Shown: piece by piece, positions 50,877-59,291 of the stretch
Layout of the letters: each line of letters opens with the position of its first letter
Numbering within the stretch: position 1 is the stretch's first letter
Assembly: GCF_001484195.1 (NCBI RefSeq)
Contig: NZ_LLYW01000004.1
Coordinates: forward strand, 1-64,000
Source: Thermococcus celericrescens
Lineage (GTDB): Archaea; Methanobacteriota_B; Thermococci; Thermococcales; Thermococcaceae
Direction: 5' to 3'
Length of the DNA stretch: 64,000 nt
Position numbers and translations under genes: made by a program
The notes under the pieces: generated by a model
What the model saw: only the letters and a program-made list of their open reading frames with translations
What the model was told of the DNA's origin: nothing
The model's database searches: none

Positions 50877-51491
50877 TTAGGAACCTTTCAAGGGTTTAAC
50901 CATCCGGTAGAACCCGTACCTTTTCCCCTCAAGCTCCACCTCGTGCTCCCTCTCGATGGTGTAGCCGAGCTTTTTGTAAACCGCTATAGCTATCTCGTTG
51001 TCCATCTCAACGTCCAGGGTTATTCTCTCCGCCCCGCTCTCCCTCGCCAGCCCCTCGGCCCTGAGCATGAGGGCTTTCCCTATCTTCTTTCCCCTGAACT
51101 CGGGATAAACCGCTATGTTGCTGATGTAGTAGTCGTTCTCATCGAGCTTTCCGCTTCCAGATCTGGCGCTTATGAAAGCTGGAAGCCGCTTGAGGAAGTC
51201 GAAGCCGAGAACCTTCATCATGAGCCAGCCGGTTTTTCCCTCCTCGTTGTGCTTGGATTTCCAGGAATAGCTGAGGAGCATCCCGGCTACCTTTTCTCCG
51301 TACCTTGCGAAGACCACGTGCTCGTGGCTGAAGAGGTTGCCCTTTTCAATAAATGCGATCTCGAAGAACTCCTTGAACTTCTCTCCCAGAAGGCTCGGGA
51401 AGTACTCCGGAGCTGAGAGACGCATGAGTTCGGCAAAATGTTCCGCTTCTTCCTCGGTTCCCCCTGCGAGGTTGATAGTGACTCCCGGCAT
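50877..51491 (-). CDS. GNAT family N-acetyltransferase
   Basis: A 204-residue acetyltransferase with the acetyl-CoA motif visible as VYPEFRGKKIGKALM and a C-terminal NEIAIAVYKKLGY segment that defines the GNAT fold. Substrate unknown; the form resembles ribosomal-protein or amine acetylases. ATG 51491 is supported by a TATA-like TTAATATA about 25 bases upstream and the lack of a ribosome-binding site, which suggests a leaderless transcript. It converges with merA. Confidence 0.87.
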   Translation of the reverse strand: MPGVTINLAGGTEEEAEHFAELMRLSAPEYFPSLLGEKFKEFFEIAFIEKGNLFSHEHVVFARYGEKVAGMLLSYSWKSKHNEEGKTGWLMMKVLGFDFLKRLPAFISARSGSGKLDENDYYISNIAVYPEFRGKKIGKALMLRAEGLARESGAERITLDVEMDNEIAIAVYKKLGYTIEREHEVELEGKRYGFYRMVKPLKGS

Positions 51492-51589
51492 GGTATGTAG
51501 TGGAGCGAAGAGGTATATTAAGATTGAGGGGCCATAACCGGACACACCAATAAAAAATAAGAAATGTCCCAGCTCCTACAAGGGTGGAG

Positions 51590-52522
51590 TCAAAACACAA
51601 GCTCCACCCAGTTCTCGCGCCTCTTCTTGTAGACCCTTACGAGTCCCCTCTCTTCGAGACGCTTGAACATCCTCCAGGCGGTCGTCTTGGGGATGTTCAG
51701 CATCTTCTTCACCTCTGCCTGGGTCGTCCTGCCTCCCCTGTCGTAGATGTAGAGGAGCACCCTTATCTCGTCGCTGTTGAGGTCACTCTCCTCCAGCTTT
51801 TTCGGGTACTCCTCTCTCGTCAGAGGAAGGGCGATATCTCCTTCCCCAGACCTGCGTCTCCTCTTTGCCATGACCGAATATCCCACTCCAGCGGACGCGA
51901 TCCCGAGGGCGGGTAGCAGATAGAGAGGCCAGCTGTTTCCGCTCCCACCGGATGCCGATGTGCCGGATGACCCTGCGTTTCCACTCGCAGCGCCAGCACC
52001 GGGGAGATCTCCAGTGTAAGGCGGGTCTGCGCCGGCTGGCTTTTCCATAACATACGATATGCTCACGTTCCCCGCGGGCATCACTATGTGGTTTTTCTCA
52101 ACCCTCAGGGGGACGGTGTTCAGTTTTACAACTACCGCATTATCGGGAAGGTGAAACCTCACGGGGGTCTCGGAGGTGAATTTAATCCTCCATACCGAGC
52201 CCTCCTTGGAGGTGAGGGCCGGGGTGTAGTACGTGATTTTAATCAGGCTCGCGTTCTCGAAGTAAGCCGTTAGGGTTGAGTTTGCTATCTCGTAGGGGAT
52301 GAGAGAGCCGGTCTCGTCCACCACCATAACGCCCTGGGGGGACTCGTCCAGCGGGGGAATGGTAACCGCGACTGTGTATTCGGCAGGCCTTACAACCTCC
52401 ACCACCTTGACGTACCCATCGGGGTAAACGACCAGTTCAGTGGATTCCACCGTGTACTGCGCCGCGGAGAGCGGAAGGAACAATGAAAGGAAAAGGAAAG
52501 CGGCGAAGATTTTTCTGCTCAC
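51590..52522 (-). CDS. Membrane-anchored winged-helix regulator-like protein
   Basis: A 310-residue protein with unusual order: signal peptide (1-21), extracytoplasmic beta-rich domain (about 22-160), a Gly/Ser/Ala linker, one transmembrane helix (about 195-215), a basic stop-transfer RRRR and a cytoplasmic winged-helix domain (about 240-310) with TTQAEVKKMLNIPKTTAWR as recognition region. This fits a one-component sensor in which an outside signal alters DNA binding or gene expression. GTG 52522 follows GGAGGTGAG. It lies directly downstream of the Met/Trp-rich exported protein, with 18 bases between, so they may be co-transcribed. Confidence 0.82.
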   Translation of the reverse strand: MSRKIFAAFLFLSLFLPLSAAQYTVESTELVVYPDGYVKVVEVVRPAEYTVAVTIPPLDESPQGVMVVDETGSLIPYEIANSTLTAYFENASLIKITYYTPALTSKEGSVWRIKFTSETPVRFHLPDNAVVVKLNTVPLRVEKNHIVMPAGNVSISYVMEKPAGADPPYTGDLPGAGAASGNAGSSGTSASGGSGNSWPLYLLPALGIASAGVGYSVMAKRRRRSGEGDIALPLTREEYPKKLEESDLNSDEIRVLLYIYDRGGRTTQAEVKKMLNIPKTTAWRMFKRLEERGLVRVYKKRRENWVELVF

Positions 52523-52540
52523 TTGGACTCACCTCCGTGT

Positions 52541-54217
52541 TTAACCGCCCCACCAGTTGCCCCAGTTGCCGCCACCACTGCAGTTTCCGCACCCGCTTGA
52601 GTTATCGTTTGAATCGTTGTTACCCTGGTCGTTGCTCCAGTTGTCGTTTGAGTCGTCGTTGGAGTCCTCCATGTGATTGTCCTGGTCATTGTCGGAGTTG
52701 TTGTTCATACCGCTTCCCATGTTGCCTTCCTGGTCGTTCTCCATGTGGTTGTCATCCTCGTCCTCCATGATGTTCCCGCCGGTAGTGCCGTTAATCTGGT
52801 TCATTGTCCAGTTGTTGGTTCCCATCCAGCTCTCGCTCCAGTCGTCGTGGGCACCGTTCCACCCATAGTTGTCCTCCGGGTTCATCCAGCTTCCTCCCAT
52901 GCTTCCGTTGCCAGAGGTTCCCTGGTTCATTCTCTCCTCGTCGCTCCACCATGGACCGTTCCATCCTCCCATGCTGCCCATTCCCATGCTGTTCCAGCTT
53001 CCGTTCTGGCTCATGCCCATTCTTGCGCCCATGTGGCTCTCCTCCTCGTTCCACCAGCCGGTTCCCATCATATCGTCCATTTCTCTCTCCCACTGTCCCC
53101 ACCAGCTCTGGTTGCAGTACTTCTGGTAGTCCGGGTTCATGGGCTGGGCTGTTGTGTTGGCGTACTGGCCGCAGTAGTCCATCATGTAGCCGTTGCGGAA
53201 CTCCATTGCCGTTTGCCCTATCTCCATTATCGTCTCCTCCAGCTCGAGGTTTATCTCCTTCACCATGCGCAGGGCCATTTCGTACCTGCCAGAGTCAATG
53301 AGCCTCTGAACCATCCCGAGCATGTTCTGGAGGTCCGTTCTTCTCATCTCGAGCATTCTTAGCATCATAGGCGCCTTGGTGTCACTGGTGTTCCCTATCA
53401 CACTCTCCATGAGGGCCATCAGCTCTGAGGTTCTGTTAAGCTCGGCCTCAAGCTTCTTCGTGAAGGTCTCGGCTATGTCGCCGGCGCTGGCGGTTAGTAT
53501 TTCCCTGACGAGCCCCTCAACGGCCATCTCGAGCTGCATCCTGAGGCTCTCGGCCCTTCTCATGTCGTCCCCGAGGCTTGAAACGTCGCCGTTTTCGATG
53601 TCGGCTTCTACCCTGTTGTACGCCTCGACGGTCTGGCTGTAGAGCGCCGATATCTCTGAGGTGTCAATGCCGAGCTTTGAGGCCTCGTCTATTATCCTTG
53701 AGACGTAGGCGAGGTACTCCCTGGCCCTCTGAAGCTCGATCTTCGCCCAGTAGAGCGCCTCCTGCCCATTCATCATGCCTCCCATGCCAGGACCCATCCC
53801 GGGTCTGCCTGCACTGCCTGCGGGTACTATCCTCTCAACAACGAGCTCGTATACCTCCATGGCGTTCATGGCTATGGTCATGGCCGCGCTGTAGTTGCCC
53901 ATGTCATAGGCCGCCCAGGAACTCTGCCTGAGGTTCTCGGCCTCGGCGTAGAGGTTCATCGTCTTATTGTCAATGGCGTTCAGGTTGTCCATTAGTTCAG
54001 TGGTGTAGTTGGCCACCCCCTCAAGGAGGGTCAGCATGTAGTAAGCCCTGTCCTGGAGGGTGGCGTTGAAGGTCGCGTTCCCCGCCATCGCTGTACCGCT
54101 GGTGGTAGTGCTGCCTGCTCCGGCAACGTTGCTGGCGAGGGCCTGCCCCCCTGCCAGGAGCAGGGCGAGCAAAATCCCTGCAATCAACTTCTTGGTTTTT
54201 CTTACTACATCCCACAT
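52541..54217 (-). CDS. Exported helical protein with Met/Trp/Asn/Asp-rich C-terminal region
   Basis: A 558-residue protein that I cannot assign. It has a signal peptide (1-28), a helical region (about 50-345) with regular EIxxLY/AEAENLRQ-type segments, and a 200-residue low-complexity C-terminus. That tail is rich in Met, Trp, Gly, Asn, Asp, Glu and Ser, with many M-x-M/M-x2-M patterns (GMGSMGG, MGARMGM), and ends CGNCSGGGNWGNWWGG. Such Met-rich sequences bind soft metals such as Cu(I) or Ag(I) in other proteins. ATG 54217 follows GGTGAT. A promoter element shared with the paralogue lies at 54251-54265. Confidence 0.8.
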   Translation of the reverse strand: MWDVVRKTKKLIAGILLALLLAGGQALASNVAGAGSTTTSGTAMAGNATFNATLQDRAYYMLTLLEGVANYTTELMDNLNAIDNKTMNLYAEAENLRQSSWAAYDMGNYSAAMTIAMNAMEVYELVVERIVPAGSAGRPGMGPGMGGMMNGQEALYWAKIELQRAREYLAYVSRIIDEASKLGIDTSEISALYSQTVEAYNRVEADIENGDVSSLGDDMRRAESLRMQLEMAVEGLVREILTASAGDIAETFTKKLEAELNRTSELMALMESVIGNTSDTKAPMMLRMLEMRRTDLQNMLGMVQRLIDSGRYEMALRMVKEINLELEETIMEIGQTAMEFRNGYMMDYCGQYANTTAQPMNPDYQKYCNQSWWGQWEREMDDMMGTGWWNEEESHMGARMGMSQNGSWNSMGMGSMGGWNGPWWSDEERMNQGTSGNGSMGGSWMNPEDNYGWNGAHDDWSESWMGTNNWTMNQINGTTGGNIMEDEDDNHMENDQEGNMGSGMNNNSDNDQDNHMEDSNDDSNDNWSNDQGNNDSNDNSSGCGNCSGGGNWGNWWGG

Positions 54218-54249
54218 GTCGCATCACCAACCTGACCCTGAGTCGTGGC

Positions 54250-54756
54250 TTATTTTAGGGAACCGGCGAACCCCATAGGTTCCAAAAGGTTCCACTCGGT
54301 TTCTGTGAAATATTCGCTGGTGGATTTTACCGGGTTGGCAGCATACGCCGCTCTCTGGGGTTTATCCTTGATTGAAAGGGGATCCTCCCCTCGCAGGATT
54401 CTCCATATCTCATCATAGAGGGACAGTGCACTCACCGCCATGTTCACAGCCGCCTCGTAGTGGCTTATCTCACAGGCTGCCCGAATACTTCTCAGGAGGT
54501 TCTCTGAATCAAGGAGCATGTCTTGGACGTTTGGAGTAATGTCTCTCATGCTGACCCTGTACCTGATCCATTCTGCAAGGCCTTCAAGGAAGTTCAGCAT
54601 CTCACACGCCTTCATCTCCGATGAGACGCTCCCGGGGGTGCCCCCCTGCCGCGGCCTCTGTGAACTTGCCACGCTGGTGCCACTTCTGCTGCCATAGCTG
54701 TCTCCGTCCAATATATCCGCCCTAAACTTAATCCCTTTACTCGGCTTCTTCTGCAT
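54250..54756 (-). CDS. Paralogue of the helical region of the Met/Trp-rich protein
   Basis: A 168-residue protein without signal peptide or C-terminal tail. Residues about 50-125 align with residues about 55-130 of the protein at 52541 (for example SHYEAAVNMAVSALSLYDE against GNYSAAMTIAMNAMEVYEL). The N-terminal 45 residues are basic and Ser/Gly-rich. ATG 54756 follows GGTGAT. It precedes the larger gene on the same strand and carries the same promoter element. It might be a cytoplasmic form or regulator of the exported protein; this is a guess. Confidence 0.75.
   Translation of the reverse strand: MQKKPSKGIKFRADILDGDSYGSRSGTSVASSQRPRQGGTPGSVSSEMKACEMLNFLEGLAEWIRYRVSMRDITPNVQDMLLDSENLLRSIRAACEISHYEAAVNMAVSALSLYDEIWRILRGEDPLSIKDKPQRAAYAANPVKSTSEYFTETEWNLLEPMGFAGSLK
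54251..54265 (-). promoter_or_regulatory. BRE/TATA element of the Met/Trp-rich protein gene, duplicated at 54791
   Basis: The minus strand reads CGGTTCCCTAAAATA, which contains a TATA-like CTAAAATA and GC-rich flank. It lies 34 bases before ATG 54217. The identical 15 bases occur at 54791-54805, 35 bases before ATG 54756 of the paralogue. The copy at 54251 also forms the last codons and stop of the upstream gene. Confidence 0.7.
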
Positions 54757-54790
54757 GCTAACATCACCAACTAAGGTACATCCTGCCCAC

Positions 54791-54805
54791 TATTTTAGGG
54801 AACCG
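54791..54805 (-). promoter_or_regulatory. BRE/TATA element of the paralogue gene (identical to 54251)
   Basis: CGGTTCCCTAAAATA on the minus strand, 35 bases before ATG 54756. Identity over 15 bases with the element at 54251-54265 and nearly equal spacing indicate co-regulated promoters or a tandem duplication that included the promoter. Confidence 0.7.
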
Positions 54806-54950
54806 CCGGGAGGTATGGGTTTCGCAGGGTTTCCCCGCGTCCCATTTACTTTGAAACCCCGCGTCATCCCTCCGGGGATGGAAACAGTGGGTGTGCATCC
54901 TTTTCATGAAGGCCGTGCCTTTGACGTGCTCGCTATTTTCTCCGGGGCGT
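54806..54950. other. Gene-free stretch between divergent promoters
   Basis: About 145 bases between the paralogue promoter and the CadC-type repressor promoter. It has several G- and C-rich runs and a small imperfect inverted repeat (CATCCCTCCGGGGATG at 54865-54880), but no start codon with a ribosome-binding site and no recognisable RNA gene. Confidence 0.4.
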
Positions 54951-54985
54951 AATGTTTATAAACATTTGCACAAATGCTCAAATGT
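54951..54985 (+). promoter_or_regulatory. Promoter/operator of the CadC-like repressor
   Basis: A perfect 16-base palindrome AATGTTTATAAACATT (54951-54966) contains the TATA box TTTATAAA. It overlaps a 24-base repeat (54962-54985) with arms ACATTTG and CAAATGT, which shares ATTTG...ATGCTCAAAT with the operator between acr3 and arsC (26421-26444). The ribosome-binding site GGTGAT and ATG 55000 follow. Autorepression relieved by metal is the expected mode. Confidence 0.72.
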
Positions 54986-54999
54986 GAAGGTGATGAAAG

Positions 55000-55356
55000 A
55001 TGACAGAGGTCTGTAGGATTTACGAGGAGCACCTCGATAAGGTGCTCGAAGCCCAATCAAAAATTCCGGAGGAGGAGACCGTATTGGAGGCAGCGGATTT
55101 TTTTGACGCCCTCGGCAACCCGACGAGGCTCAAAATCCTGCTGGCACTCATGGAGGCAGGGGAGCTCTGCACCTGCGACCTCTCGGCGATAACCAAACTC
55201 TCGGTCTCGGCAATCTCCCACCAGCTCCGCATCCTCAAGGACAGGAAGATAGTCGCCTACCGCAAGGACGGCAAGAACGTCTTCTACCGCCTCGATGATG
55301 AGCACATCAGGGATATCCTGAGGACGGCCATGGAGCACCTCTCGGAGGTGAAGTGA
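55000..55356 (+). CDS. ArsR/SmtB-family metal-sensing repressor (CadC-like)
   Basis: A 118-residue winged-helix repressor. The alpha3/alpha5 metal site is visible as ELCTCDL (Cys57 and Cys59), the CadC/ArsR ELCxCDL motif, with an extra N-terminal Cys5 as in CadC. The recognition helix is in SVSAISHQLRILKD. Binding of Cd(II), Pb(II), Zn(II) or As(III) should release DNA. ATG 55000 follows GGTGAT. Its stop is immediately followed by the P-type ATPase gene, which it presumably controls. Confidence 0.94.
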   Translation: MTEVCRIYEEHLDKVLEAQSKIPEEETVLEAADFFDALGNPTRLKILLALMEAGELCTCDLSAITKLSVSAISHQLRILKDRKIVAYRKDGKNVFYRLDDEHIRDILRTAMEHLSEVK

Positions 55357-57444
55357 ATGCCAAAGAAGCTCAAGCTTGAAGGCCTCGACTGCGCGAGCTG
55401 TGCCTACGAGATAGAGGAGGCCCTGAAGAAGGAGGGTTTCGAGTTCGCGGTAGTCAACTTCGCCACCAAGGAAGCTGTGATCGAAGGTGATGTTGAGAAG
55501 GCTAAAGAGGTAATCAAAAAGGTCGAGCCCGACGTTGAAGTTATAGAAGCGGATGAACATGGGCATAGACATGGACACGAGCATGAGCACGGAGAGGAAG
55601 AGGAGTACGGGAAGACAGTGTACATGATAGGGACTTCCCTAATCCTCTTTGCCGTTGGCATTGTAATGCGCTACTACTACGACATGGACAACGCCCTCGT
55701 GTTCGGGATTTTCCTGGCGAGCTACGTCATCTCCGGCTGGAAAGTGCTGAGGAGTGCTGTAGTCAACTCCATCCGCGGCAACGTCTTCGACGAGAACTTC
55801 CTCATAGCCGTGGCGACCGTAGGTGCTTTCATAATCAGGGAATATCCGGAAGGAGTAGCGGTCATGCTGTTCTACGTCGTTGGCGAGTTCTTCCAGGATC
55901 TTGCAGTTGGAAAGTCAAGACGCTCAATTAAGGCTCTACTCGCACTCAAAGCGGAGTACGCCAACCTGCTCAGGAACGGCGAGGTCGTCCAGGTCAAGCC
56001 GGAGGAGCTTAAGGTGGGGGACGTAATCCTCGTCAAGCCGGGCGAGAAGGTTCCCGTCGACGGCGTCGTCATCGAGGGCACTTCAAGCGTTGACACCTCC
56101 GCCTTAACAGGTGAGAGCGTACCGAGGACTGTGAAGGAAGGCGAGGAGATCCTCTCCGGCATGGTCAACCTCAGCGGCCTCCTAAAGGTGAAAGTCACCA
56201 AGGAGCTGAGCGAATCCACAATCTCAAGAATCCTTGAGCTCGTCGAGAACGCCAGCGCCAGGAAGGCAAAGACGGAGAAGTTCATAACGCGCTTCGCCCA
56301 CTACTACACCCCCGCTGTGGTGGGAATAGCGGCCCTGATAGCCCTCGTGCCGCCGCTCGTGACGGGAGACCCGTTCACCCCATGGATATACAGGGCGCTT
56401 GTGATACTCGTCATCTCGTGCCCCTGTGCCCTCGTCCTCTCCATCCCGCTCGGCTACTTCGGAGGTATAGGCAGGGCAGCGAAGGAGGGGATACTAGTCA
56501 AGGGCTCCAACTACCTGGACGCTCTCAAAGATGCCAGTATAGTGGCCTTCGACAAGACTGGAACCCTCACCAAGGGCGTCTTCAAGGTCACGAAGGTGGA
56601 AACGCGGAACGGCTTCAGCGAGGAAGAAATCATCAAATTCGCGGCACTGGCCGAGGCCCACTCGAACCACCCGATAGCGAAGGCCATCAAGGACGCCTAC
56701 GGGAAGGAGATCAACGAGGCCGAAATCAAGGAGTACGAGGAGATAGCCGGCCACGGAGTGAGGGCGAGGATAGACGGCGTGGAGGTTATGGTAGGAAACG
56801 ACAGACTCCTCCACAGGTTCAACATTGAACACGACACCTGCCGCGTGAAGGGAACCGTAGCTCACGTCGTCATCAACGGAAAGTACGCGGGCTACATCAT
56901 AATCTCGGACGAAATAAAGGAGGACTCACCCACAGCCGTGAAGGAGCTCAAGCGCCTCGGCGTCAGAAAGGTCGTCATGGTTACCGGTGACAACAGGGAG
57001 GTTGCGGCGGAGATAGCAAAGCAGATCGGCCTCGACGGCTTCTACGCGGAACTCCTTCCAGAGGACAAGGTGAGGGTCATAGAGGAGCTTGAGAAGGAGA
57101 AGGGCAACGGCAAGGTCGTCTTCGTTGGGGATGGGATAAACGACGCCCCCGTTCTGGCCAGGGCAGACGTTGGCGTGGCCATGGGCGCCCTCGGAAGCGA
57201 TGCGGCAATAGAGACGGCGGATGTGGTCATAATGGACGACAAGCCCTCGAAGCTGCCGAGGGGCATCAGGATAGCAAGGAGGACGCAGAGGATAGTCTGG
57301 CAGAACATAATCCTTGCGCTCGCCGTTAAGCTGACCTTCGTAAGCCTTGGAATCCTTGGAGAGGCGACAATGTGGGAAGCAGTGTTCGCGGACGTTGGAG
57401 TGGCCCTCATAGCTGTCTTCAACGCGATGAGGATCCTGAGGTGA
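55357..57444 (+). CDS. cadA: P1B-type heavy-metal-exporting ATPase (CadA/ZntA-like)
   Basis: ATP-driven exporter of soft divalent metals. The 695-residue protein has an N-terminal HMA domain with DCASC at residues 10-14, a His-rich segment (HGHRHGHEHEHG), eight membrane helices and the ion-binding CPC at 355-357. It also has TGES, the phosphorylation site DKTGT at 399 and GDGINDAP near the end. The NxxK-like helix 7 and the D in helix 8 of Zn/Cd/Pb pumps fit LAVKLTF and FADVGVAL. It follows the repressor without a gap. Cd(II)/Zn(II)/Pb(II) is the likely substrate. Confidence 0.94.
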   Translation: MPKKLKLEGLDCASCAYEIEEALKKEGFEFAVVNFATKEAVIEGDVEKAKEVIKKVEPDVEVIEADEHGHRHGHEHEHGEEEEYGKTVYMIGTSLILFAVGIVMRYYYDMDNALVFGIFLASYVISGWKVLRSAVVNSIRGNVFDENFLIAVATVGAFIIREYPEGVAVMLFYVVGEFFQDLAVGKSRRSIKALLALKAEYANLLRNGEVVQVKPEELKVGDVILVKPGEKVPVDGVVIEGTSSVDTSALTGESVPRTVKEGEEILSGMVNLSGLLKVKVTKELSESTISRILELVENASARKAKTEKFITRFAHYYTPAVVGIAALIALVPPLVTGDPFTPWIYRALVILVISCPCALVLSIPLGYFGGIGRAAKEGILVKGSNYLDALKDASIVAFDKTGTLTKGVFKVTKVETRNGFSEEEIIKFAALAEAHSNHPIAKAIKDAYGKEINEAEIKEYEEIAGHGVRARIDGVEVMVGNDRLLHRFNIEHDTCRVKGTVAHVVINGKYAGYIIISDEIKEDSPTAVKELKRLGVRKVVMVTGDNREVAAEIAKQIGLDGFYAELLPEDKVRVIEELEKEKGNGKVVFVGDGINDAPVLARADVGVAMGALGSDAAIETADVVIMDDKPSKLPRGIRIARRTQRIVWQNIILALAVKLTFVSLGILGEATMWEAVFADVGVALIAVFNAMRILR

Positions 57445-57580
57445 GTTTATCTTAATTCTGTTTAAGATTGAGTAAGTCTCTTTTACCTTATTATTTCAAC
57501 TGGTCATCATTGAGCTTATAACCATCTTTCCGTTCAAAAGATTTTTATATTTTGATAGATAACATGTGTTGGTGATCTCC

Positions 57581-58471
57581 ATGGCGAACTTTGGACTATG
57601 GTGGATCAGATGGAATGGCTCGAACTACGAATCGAGAATGAATGGAAGCCTAAGGGAGTTTAAAGGACTAGGTTTTGACTATGCTGTGATACTCGGACAG
57701 CCGGCTCACATCCAATATACTGGAGATGCGGAGACTGACGCATATAACCTTTCTGAATATTTGAGTGACTACATGAACATGCCATACTACGTCACAATAC
57801 CATTCTTTACACCTGCAAAAACTCCTCGTGGCAACATAACCGGAAGTTTTGAGGGGTCCTACTGGGAAAGATGGATTAATGTATTCGCCGGATCATCGGA
57901 TCCCAATTTAAGGGGGTTTTATTGGAGCCTTGAGAATGCTTGGATGTTCAAACAGGATCAGATTGAGAAGGGAGTGGGGATTTCTTATGAATTAATCAAA
58001 GCAATGTCACAAAAGATACACAGCGCGGGATTTGAATTTATCTGGATTCCAAGTGTGCCAACAATGAATATTGAAGGAACAAATATCTTTCCTTGGTACT
58101 ACTCTCCGAATTATCCTGGAGCCTGTGAATATTTTGACTATGTTTTTGCACAGCCAAATTATTATATGGGCCGGATAAATAACATAAATGGATGGACACT
58201 TAATCTTGAAGGGCTAAAGCTTAAATACAACTGCTGGAATGTATTTATGGAAATGGAAGCTGATGAATGTGTTATAGGTGGAGGGGGGAACTGTAAAACT
58301 TGCAGTGACTCAATTAACTGTACAAAGTTAGCAAGTGATTATGTACAAGCTCAGATTAACAATATCGGAAGGAAATATCCACAAAGGGCGTACTACTTTG
58401 GGGTGACCTTTGACGTTGTTAGACAAGTTGATTCATATTGTATCAGCAATTTGGGGGTCCCGTATGTATAA
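57581..58471 (+). CDS. DUF4855-like protein
   Basis: A 296-residue protein with the look of DUF4855 (a TIM-barrel, glycosidase-like family): WWIRWNGSN at the start, GFDYAVILGQ, FYWSLENAW, FIWIPS and YFDYVFAQPNYY, with conserved Glu and Asp residues at strand ends. Many cysteines (CEYFDY, NCWN, NCKTCSDSINC) suggest an extracellular protein, yet no signal peptide is seen after ATG 57581, which follows a perfect GGTGAT. Base composition and codons are clearly A+T-richer than in the neighbours, which suggests recent transfer. The next gene overlaps by 8 bases. Confidence 0.68.
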   Translation: MANFGLWWIRWNGSNYESRMNGSLREFKGLGFDYAVILGQPAHIQYTGDAETDAYNLSEYLSDYMNMPYYVTIPFFTPAKTPRGNITGSFEGSYWERWINVFAGSSDPNLRGFYWSLENAWMFKQDQIEKGVGISYELIKAMSQKIHSAGFEFIWIPSVPTMNIEGTNIFPWYYSPNYPGACEYFDYVFAQPNYYMGRINNINGWTLNLEGLKLKYNCWNVFMEMEADECVIGGGGNCKTCSDSINCTKLASDYVQAQINNIGRKYPQRAYYFGVTFDVVRQVDSYCISNLGVPYV

Positions 58472-59291
58472 ATTTAGTATGTGGAAGTTAGGGCTTTTTC
58501 TTTTTCTATTGTCACTTTCGTTTCTACCTGCTATCTCGGCTACCGGATCACTCTGCGGTCCACATCCTGTTCTCGGCCCCACCGAATACTGCAGTTTCGC
58601 TCCATTTATTAAAGTCGGAAAAGACGACGCGATAATAACCCTCTCTTGGGACGCGCTGGGCCAGGGAATGCAGGGGGTACCCACCCCGAGCATGATTGGG
58701 GAGTACTACTTCTACTTCAGGGATGGGCGGCTTTACTATCTCGGCAACACCACCGGGGCGGAGGAGCTCTTCTATACATTCTACAGGGGGTTTTGGTATT
58801 TGAGCGACGGAAGGGCCATAGACCCGCGGGGACCTTGCCTTATAGGCGACGTTATGATTCCGGAGGACATCCGAAATGAGCTGTGTCCCTGCGGCAACGT
58901 TTCCATAACCTCGCCCTCGTACCCGGTTGAGTTCAACGGGTCAACACTCCACGTCTCGAACGGCAGAGTGTCCTACATAATTAAAGTCCCAGACAGCGTG
59001 GCTCTCCATCTTCCGAGCAACACAACCCTGCGCGCAGTCTTCCTGGGAGAAGAGGCCCTCATCTACATCCGGCCCCAAAATCCCTTCGTCCCCCTTGACT
59101 GGGGAAACGTTACTGTGCTCTACTACGATGGGGGCTCCCTTCGGAGGTTGAACTTTACAGAGGGTCTGAGAAATGAACTGCCCCCCTGCCGAAAGGCCAC
59201 CGGCCAGAACTCCAAAAACAGCGCGAAACTCCTAGCTCTCGCGGGAGTCGCTCTGATACTAGTACTTGATTACTGGAAGGTAAAGAAGTGA
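58464..59291 (+). CDS. Anchored extracellular protein of unknown function
   Basis: A 275-residue protein with signal peptide (1-28), an extracytoplasmic region with several cysteines (LCGPH, EYCSF, LCPCGN, PPCRKA) and N-glycosylation sequons, and a C-terminal transmembrane helix followed by WKVKK. I do not recognise the family. ATG 58464 lies inside the end of the DUF4855 gene, after GGGGGTCC, so the two are coupled. The composition returns to normal GC after the first 100 bases, so the boundary of the A+T-rich insert lies here. Confidence 0.75.
   Translation: MYKFSMWKLGLFLFLLSLSFLPAISATGSLCGPHPVLGPTEYCSFAPFIKVGKDDAIITLSWDALGQGMQGVPTPSMIGEYYFYFRDGRLYYLGNTTGAEELFYTFYRGFWYLSDGRAIDPRGPCLIGDVMIPEDIRNELCPCGNVSITSPSYPVEFNGSTLHVSNGRVSYIIKVPDSVALHLPSNTTLRAVFLGEEALIYIRPQNPFVPLDWGNVTVLYYDGGSLRRLNFTEGLRNELPPCRKATGQNSKNSAKLLALAGVALILVLDYWKVKK

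Noticed and set aside
54806-54950. A third degenerate copy of the helical paralogue upstream of 54756
   Set aside because: Only the 15-base promoter/stop sequence is repeated; no further similarity to the paralogues can be read in any frame of this stretch.
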